Assembly (NCBI RefSeq): GCF_000204055.1
Contig: NW_006768766.1
Location: forward strand, 1,777,481-1,841,480
Origin: Melampsora larici-populina 98AG31
Lineage: Eukaryota; Basidiomycota; Pucciniomycetes; Pucciniales; Melampsoraceae
Length of the DNA: 64,000 bases
Direction: 5' to 3'
Shown here: piece after piece, positions 59,651-64,000 of the stretch
Layout of the letters: each line of letters begins with the position of its first letter
Numbering within the stretch: the first letter of the stretch is position 1
Made by a program: the position numbers and the translations under genes
Notes under the pieces: model-generated
The model's input: only the letters and a program-made list of their open reading frames with translations
Database searches by the model: none
What the model was told of the DNA's origin: nothing

Positions 59651-60731
59651 AGAGAGGAAAAGGAATCAAAATAGGACCTGATCGGTTGTGCGCAACTCGA
59701 GAAGGTCCGCTCTGTGATCTCGATACTGAAATTTTTACCGTTACTGTTCTTGTCTCCCTCTCAAAATAATCTCGATATAGTGCTTGATTTATTCCAACTG
59801 CTTGGGGCTCTTTTCCACTGTCGTTGTCTGATTGGCTGTTTGTTAATTGCTTTTTATGTACAGCTCGACTTGGACTTTCTATCTTTCTCGTCTTGATATC
59901 CTCATGTTCGTGATGTGTTTGGCTCAATCATGAATTCTTTCACGTCTTTCTGTTATCCACATCTATTCGCCTTGACTACCAAGTGTGATGTGAGATCAAG
60001 TGGTTATTGAATTGTTCAGCTGTATTGCCTAAAATCTTTGACTCGGCATTTTATCGAGAGCAGAGTTGGGTCATCCAACAGCGTGCAATAAGGCACATCA
60101 AAGTCAGTCATCATCAGGACATATGCCATCATCAGGGCATATGCTAGGTCTAACATGATGAGACCCCCCCCATCAACGGCAATGAGCGGGCAGAGCTTGT
60201 CTGGCAAGTCGACGGAATGAACAAGATTGGGCCTCACTATTTTGATAACACGGCGACATACTCGCGGAGTCTCACTTGAAAGCTTAGACCGCATCCCGGT
60301 GGGCTGATGAAATTAATCAACCTGGTTTAAACACCAAGCAATAGTTGATAAACATGAGCTGAGAAGATGTTGATGGCTTGCAAGCTCATCCCTACGACTT
60401 GCCATCCATTTATTTGCCATATCAGTCCAGCCGAGTACATGAGGTAAGGCGAAATCATGGAAGATGGCAAGCAGAGAAGGAGAGCAAAGATTTTGCTGAT
60501 GTTATAAAACCCCCTTGGATTCGCTCTCCCTCCAGCTCTCCTTGAGTCCTTCGTCCTCACGCTCAACCTCGCAGTGGCATTTTCCCCTCTTCAACATCTG
60601 TGTAGTTCGATCAAGTTTTTTATTGTCAATCAATTCTTCCGCTCGACTTCTGTTTTGGACTGAGTCCGTACTCTCATTGACACACCGAGAAACTCGTATC
60701 TATCACCAGATCCAACACATCATCTTCAAAA
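59651..60731. other. Intergenic region, ERG6 to secreted-protein gene
   Basis: No gene seen. The final 150 bp are CT-rich and AUG-poor, as expected for a 5' leader. A run of eight C lies at about 60165. Confidence 0.45.
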
Positions 60732-61325
60732 ATGTTGTCCACTATCTCTCAAGTACCAATCGCACTCGTCTTCATTGGTCTCGTTCTTCAAACATCATCT
60801 ATAAAAGTCAGCGCACTTCCAATGGTGAAATCGAATTCAGATGTCGAGCGGAGTGTGATGTTTCACAAGCGCACGGGAATGGACGAAAAACCAGCAGCGA
60901 TAGAGATGTATGATGACCGAAGGATGATGCCAATGGTAGATGAGAAATTAAACACAGAGCCTACAGGAAATTCGCCATTATCGACAATGAAGATGGAAGT
61001 TGTTAAAAATGGAACTGGACCGATTGAACCCTTGAGCAACATCACTAACTCGGAGAATGCTATATCTCAGGAAAAGGCTTATCGTAGTCAAATTGCGACT
61101 CTTGATGGAAGCTCAAGTTTGCCTTCTAATCAATCCATCCCATCTTCTGATGGAAACCATCGACTGGTCAAGAGAAGGTAAGTTGATTTGTCAATTATCA
61201 TTCAAACTCATTTGAATTAAGTCCTCTGAGAATGTTTCTTTTGTTGATTCGCTTCGGTTGGGGTTAGACGACATGGTCTATGTATCGGAAGAGCATGTGG
61301 TTTGAAGAAAGTAACATTTCATTAA
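60732..61325 (+). CDS. Predicted secreted protein with dibasic (Kex2-type) sites and a Cys-pair C-terminal peptide
   Basis: Two exons, 60732-61177 and 61268-61325, joined in frame at an Arg codon. The N-terminus is a signal peptide: MLSTISQVPIALVFIGLVLQ with cleavage probably after VSA. The body is polar, Ser/Asn/Met-rich, with N-glycosylation-like NGT and NIT sites, and no transmembrane helix or known domain. Dibasic KR occurs at HKRTGMDE and at HRLVKRR just before the end. The second exon codes RHGLCIGRACGLKKVTFH, so Kex2-like processing would free a peptide of about 17 residues with two cysteines. No family recognised. It could be a propeptide, a hormone-like peptide or a candidate effector. 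Confidence 0.65.
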
Positions 61326-62834
61326 GGGTTTATTGAATTCACTAAATGGTCAGTCTACATCACGATGATATTCACAATCATAGAACCCTTTGAAACTGAT
61401 GGCGAACGCTTCACATCTGTTATTTATCTTGTAGGTACAAAGAAATAGGTTCAAAAGGGTTTCAAGAGTTTTAGTCCAATTTTCGTCATTAAGGCTGGTT
61501 CTTATGACCATCTCAATCAATGCTGCTCGATGTTTATGTCATTACAGGACTTTCTGTGCTTGTCCTTTGTTTTGAGAGGAGGAAAGTGCAATTATGAGCA
61601 ATCTAAACGTGCTATATCCATGATCATGATATGTTTTGCCAACGGTGCCGTTTTTTATCAATACATGGCTTGACTTTGAGATGAAGGAGTTCTCGACTAT
61701 GAATCGGACCAATCTCACATTTCAACGTCTTCTGAAATGTTTTTTTGAGTGAGTGATAACGACGGTAGGCTCGAGGTGATCGAGGCGTCAAATGACCAAG
61801 TTGCATCAATTTCAGACATACGCGTTGGTCCAAATGGTTATCTTGATCTGGAGGAGTGCTGGGCCAATATATCGCCGGGCGTTGACTCGACTGAGAATTC
61901 CATCAGGATTGAGATCGAACCAATCAGAAGCGTGTTAGATTGAGCGCTTGGAAAGGATGAATCAACATTAGCCAAGGCAAGCATGTATTGATAGTATATA
62001 AAGTGAGCCATGAGCAGTTTCCTTGGATTTTCATTCGTCATCCTTACCCCCTGTCCGCAAAGTCACATTTTTGAAATCTTCCCCAATAGTTTGATCATCA
62101 ACTTCTCAATAATTCATCACCATTATCCAGAACTGCATCCTTGATCCTCCAAGCATCAACACATGTTTTCCTCTTGAATTTCCGAAGCTTCATGTGCTCA
62201 CGCTATACAAGGTGCTCGGTGGCTACCTGATGGCATATACACAGTCATTGAAGTCAGAGTGAATTATCCCCTGTGTTTCTGGGTGTCCCTCTTCGGATTA
62301 ATCATCAAACTAGTCAGTAAAAGTCAACCTTTTCTCGGAAGGGACGTCATCAAAGTCCTTGCACGGGCACAAGAAGAACCTGCAGCTTCTTCTTGCTATC
62401 AGGAGAACTGATTGTAGGTCAAGAAATTCCATCGTCATCTAAATAGTCAATGGTATCCTATGTCACAGGCAACCTCGTTCGTAAAACAAGATCAAGATTT
62501 CACACGATCCAGACCAACTTGTTATTTAAGTAAGAAAGAGCTTTGCGGCCCAAGCTCAAAATGAATGCGCTGATTGGAATAAGCCTACATCACAGATACA
62601 AGCTTGTCATATCTGAAATCGAGACAACACCCTTCAGTTCCACATCCGGGTCTATATATGTAAAGAATTTCATGAAATTGTTACACCGAGGCACAATAGC
62701 TTGTGGTTTCCATGCATTCCAACAGTCATCAACACTGTAGAGCCAATATCTAATAGAAGCAATCTGTACAGGCTGATAGATTGGATTAAAAGAGAAACAT
62801 TATAAATATAAGTAACACATTTCCTGAGCGTCTT
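61326..62834. other. Intergenic region between two secreted-protein genes
   Basis: No gene of note. Short frames at 61749-61943 and 62543-62740 lack start context or recognisable domains. Confidence 0.4.
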
Positions 62835-63489
62835 CTAAATCATCAAAGGATAGGGCTTACATATTGACGGGTCAGAAAGCTTATGAGGACACTGATAGGT
62901 TTTTCCGTGTATCGTTGTACAGACTGAAAATGTGCATAAGAAAAATAGCAGGGGGTCATGGAGTGGAATGGGCAACAGATGATCAATTAAACGTATATAT
63001 CACATAGTGAATTGGGAATGTTTACTGACCGTAAAGATTGTCACGGAGGAAAGTGTACTGCGTGCATTGCTCTGAACCTATGGCAGTGCCATCCGGGTAA
63101 TGCACACAACCATGCATCCAGACCCATGTCTTCCCTACGGTAGTCATATTTGGAGAAAAGTCGAATTTACTTAAATGGTTGTGATATCTTGAAGATGGAT
63201 AAATTTATGTGAATTTACCATCGTGGCCGCATTTGTCGCTGGGACAAGCGTGCGTTATCCCGTTTTCGTCAGGTGACTCATAACAAGCTGCAACAAGTCC
63301 AGGCGTGATCAACCCAGATGCGATTAATTGAGAGTAAAACTTAAAGAGGCGGAATCAAGACTCACTCGCTCCACCACCCCCCTTACTGTATCCACCGGGA
63401 CAATGTACAACCCCGGTCTTGGCGTTTACTTGAAATATAGAGATTGCGGTGCAAATCACAAGAAGCGCGAGATAATTTTTTAATGACAT
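62835..63489 (-). CDS. Small secreted cysteine-rich protein (candidate effector)
   Basis: Four exons assembled by eye on the minus strand: start at 63489, introns near 63365-63295, 63220-63147 and 63030-62926, stop at 62835; all phases agree. The signal peptide is MSLKNYLALLVICTAISIFQ, cleaved near VNA. The mature part begins KTGVVHCPGGYSKGGGG and has nine cysteines in about 110 residues (HCPGG, CYESP, ACPSDKCGHDG, MHGCVHYPDG, SEQCTQY, VCTTIHG, YQCPHK, SICKP). No lysine-rich or catalytic motif is visible. Secretion, small size and high Cys are the usual profile of rust candidate effectors (general knowledge); function is not inferred. The last exon could instead splice again at TGTAAG near 62855. 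Confidence 0.7.
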
Positions 63490-63574
63490 TGTAGAGGAGA
63501 TGAGGATATTGAAAATCTGTTGTCCAGTGAGTTATGCAAAGAATATTTTTTATAAAGCCCCAGGAGAAGGACCC

Positions 63575-63714
63575 GTGGAAGGACTCTGGAATAGCCTGGA
63601 ATACGCCACAGAGGGTTTACCAAAGATCCGAGCTTTTTGTGGAAATGTTCCTCAAAAATCTTGCAATCCCTCTGTAGGGGCATACTGTATTCCAGGGTCC
63701 TCCCGCGGGCCGTT
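63575..63714. mobile_element. Short inverted-repeat (MITE-like) element upstream of the Cys-rich gene
   Basis: The left arm ACCCGTGGAAGGACTCTGGAATA pairs with the right arm TATTCCAGGGTCCTCCCGCGGG; a second block (ACAGAGGGTTT against the inverse of AATCCCTCTGT) follows inward. It sits 90-220 bp upstream of the start of the secreted Cys-rich gene. Confidence 0.6.
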
Positions 63715-64000
63715 AAATATAACCGCAATGGATTGATGGAGATTGATGGTCAAAAAATGGCTGACTTACCAACCCAAAAGGCTAACTCAACTAAGTCCCT
63801 TTCAAGGCCTACTCTCTGTTGCAATACTACAAATAGAGTTGTGTTGGTTGTTTTTTGTGATTTCATTTATGATTAGTGTGGTTGTGATTTGTGTGACCTT
63901 ATGTCATGATCAGCGCTGGGAGATGTTTATTATTCCTGAACAATGTGCTTCTGTCTTATATTTGACATGTGTGCTGTGTGTTTTAACTCTCAGCTGTGTA
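63715..64000. other. Window edge, non-coding
   Basis: AT-rich, no gene recognised before the window ends. Confidence 0.4.

Overview
The window looks like nuclear DNA of a basidiomycete, most probably a rust fungus (Pucciniales). The conserved genes carry several short GT-AG introns (about 60-120 nt), histone H2A and H2B are intron-bearing and divergently paired, and sequence between genes is AT-rich and full of transposon debris. A Tet-like 2OG-Fe(II) oxygenase of the type I remember from rust genomes is present. Genus cannot be fixed from sequence alone.

Layout. 0-3 kb: a dead Copia retrotransposon with a MITE in its RNase H region. 3.2-11 kb: a conserved gene island of TPT1 (tRNA 2'-phosphotransferase), RTF1 (Paf1 complex), TAF9 (TFIID/SAGA histone-fold subunit) and a divergent H2B/H2A pair. 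11.4-16.6 kb: a Harbinger-like MITE inside another inverted-repeat element, then a decayed pogo-type transposon. 16.6-26.2 kb: mostly non-coding, with a foldback element and a short telomere-like tract. 26.3-42.0 kb: a nested transposon complex. 42.9-44.4 kb: a LINE fragment. 45.0-46.9 kb: a second, inverted, nearly identical H2A/H2B pair. 47-53 kb: inverted-repeat elements and a solo LTR. 55.8 kb to the end: a Con-6 gene, ERG6 (sterol 24-C-methyltransferase) and two predicted secreted proteins.

The most interesting object is the 26.3-42.0 kb complex. Outermost are hAT-like ends (TAGGGCTGTGA inverted repeats, 8-bp target duplication CGTCAGAT). Inside lies a separate element with about 230-bp terminal inverted repeats (26368-41650, apparent 6-bp duplication CTGACA, ends TAT/ATA), each arm holding three mirrored copies of an 11-bp motif. 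Between its ends are an rve-type DDE integrase, a Tet-like dioxygenase and an alpha-kinase with an N-terminal Cys4 motif. A tyrosine-recombinase retrotransposon (gag, RT-RNase H, YR) has landed in its middle. An integrase-mobilised element carrying a DNA-modification enzyme and an atypical kinase is, to my knowledge, not a described arrangement. This copy is inactive: most nonsense codons in the transposon genes are TGA where CGA would be expected, a footprint of cytosine deamination.

The two histone pairs form an inverted duplication of about 2.0 kb, about 34 kb apart. Promoters, introns and exons are nearly identical and identity collapses just beyond each gene's stop, which points to recent duplication or ongoing gene conversion. 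Exon boundaries were read by eye and have not been checked against transcripts.
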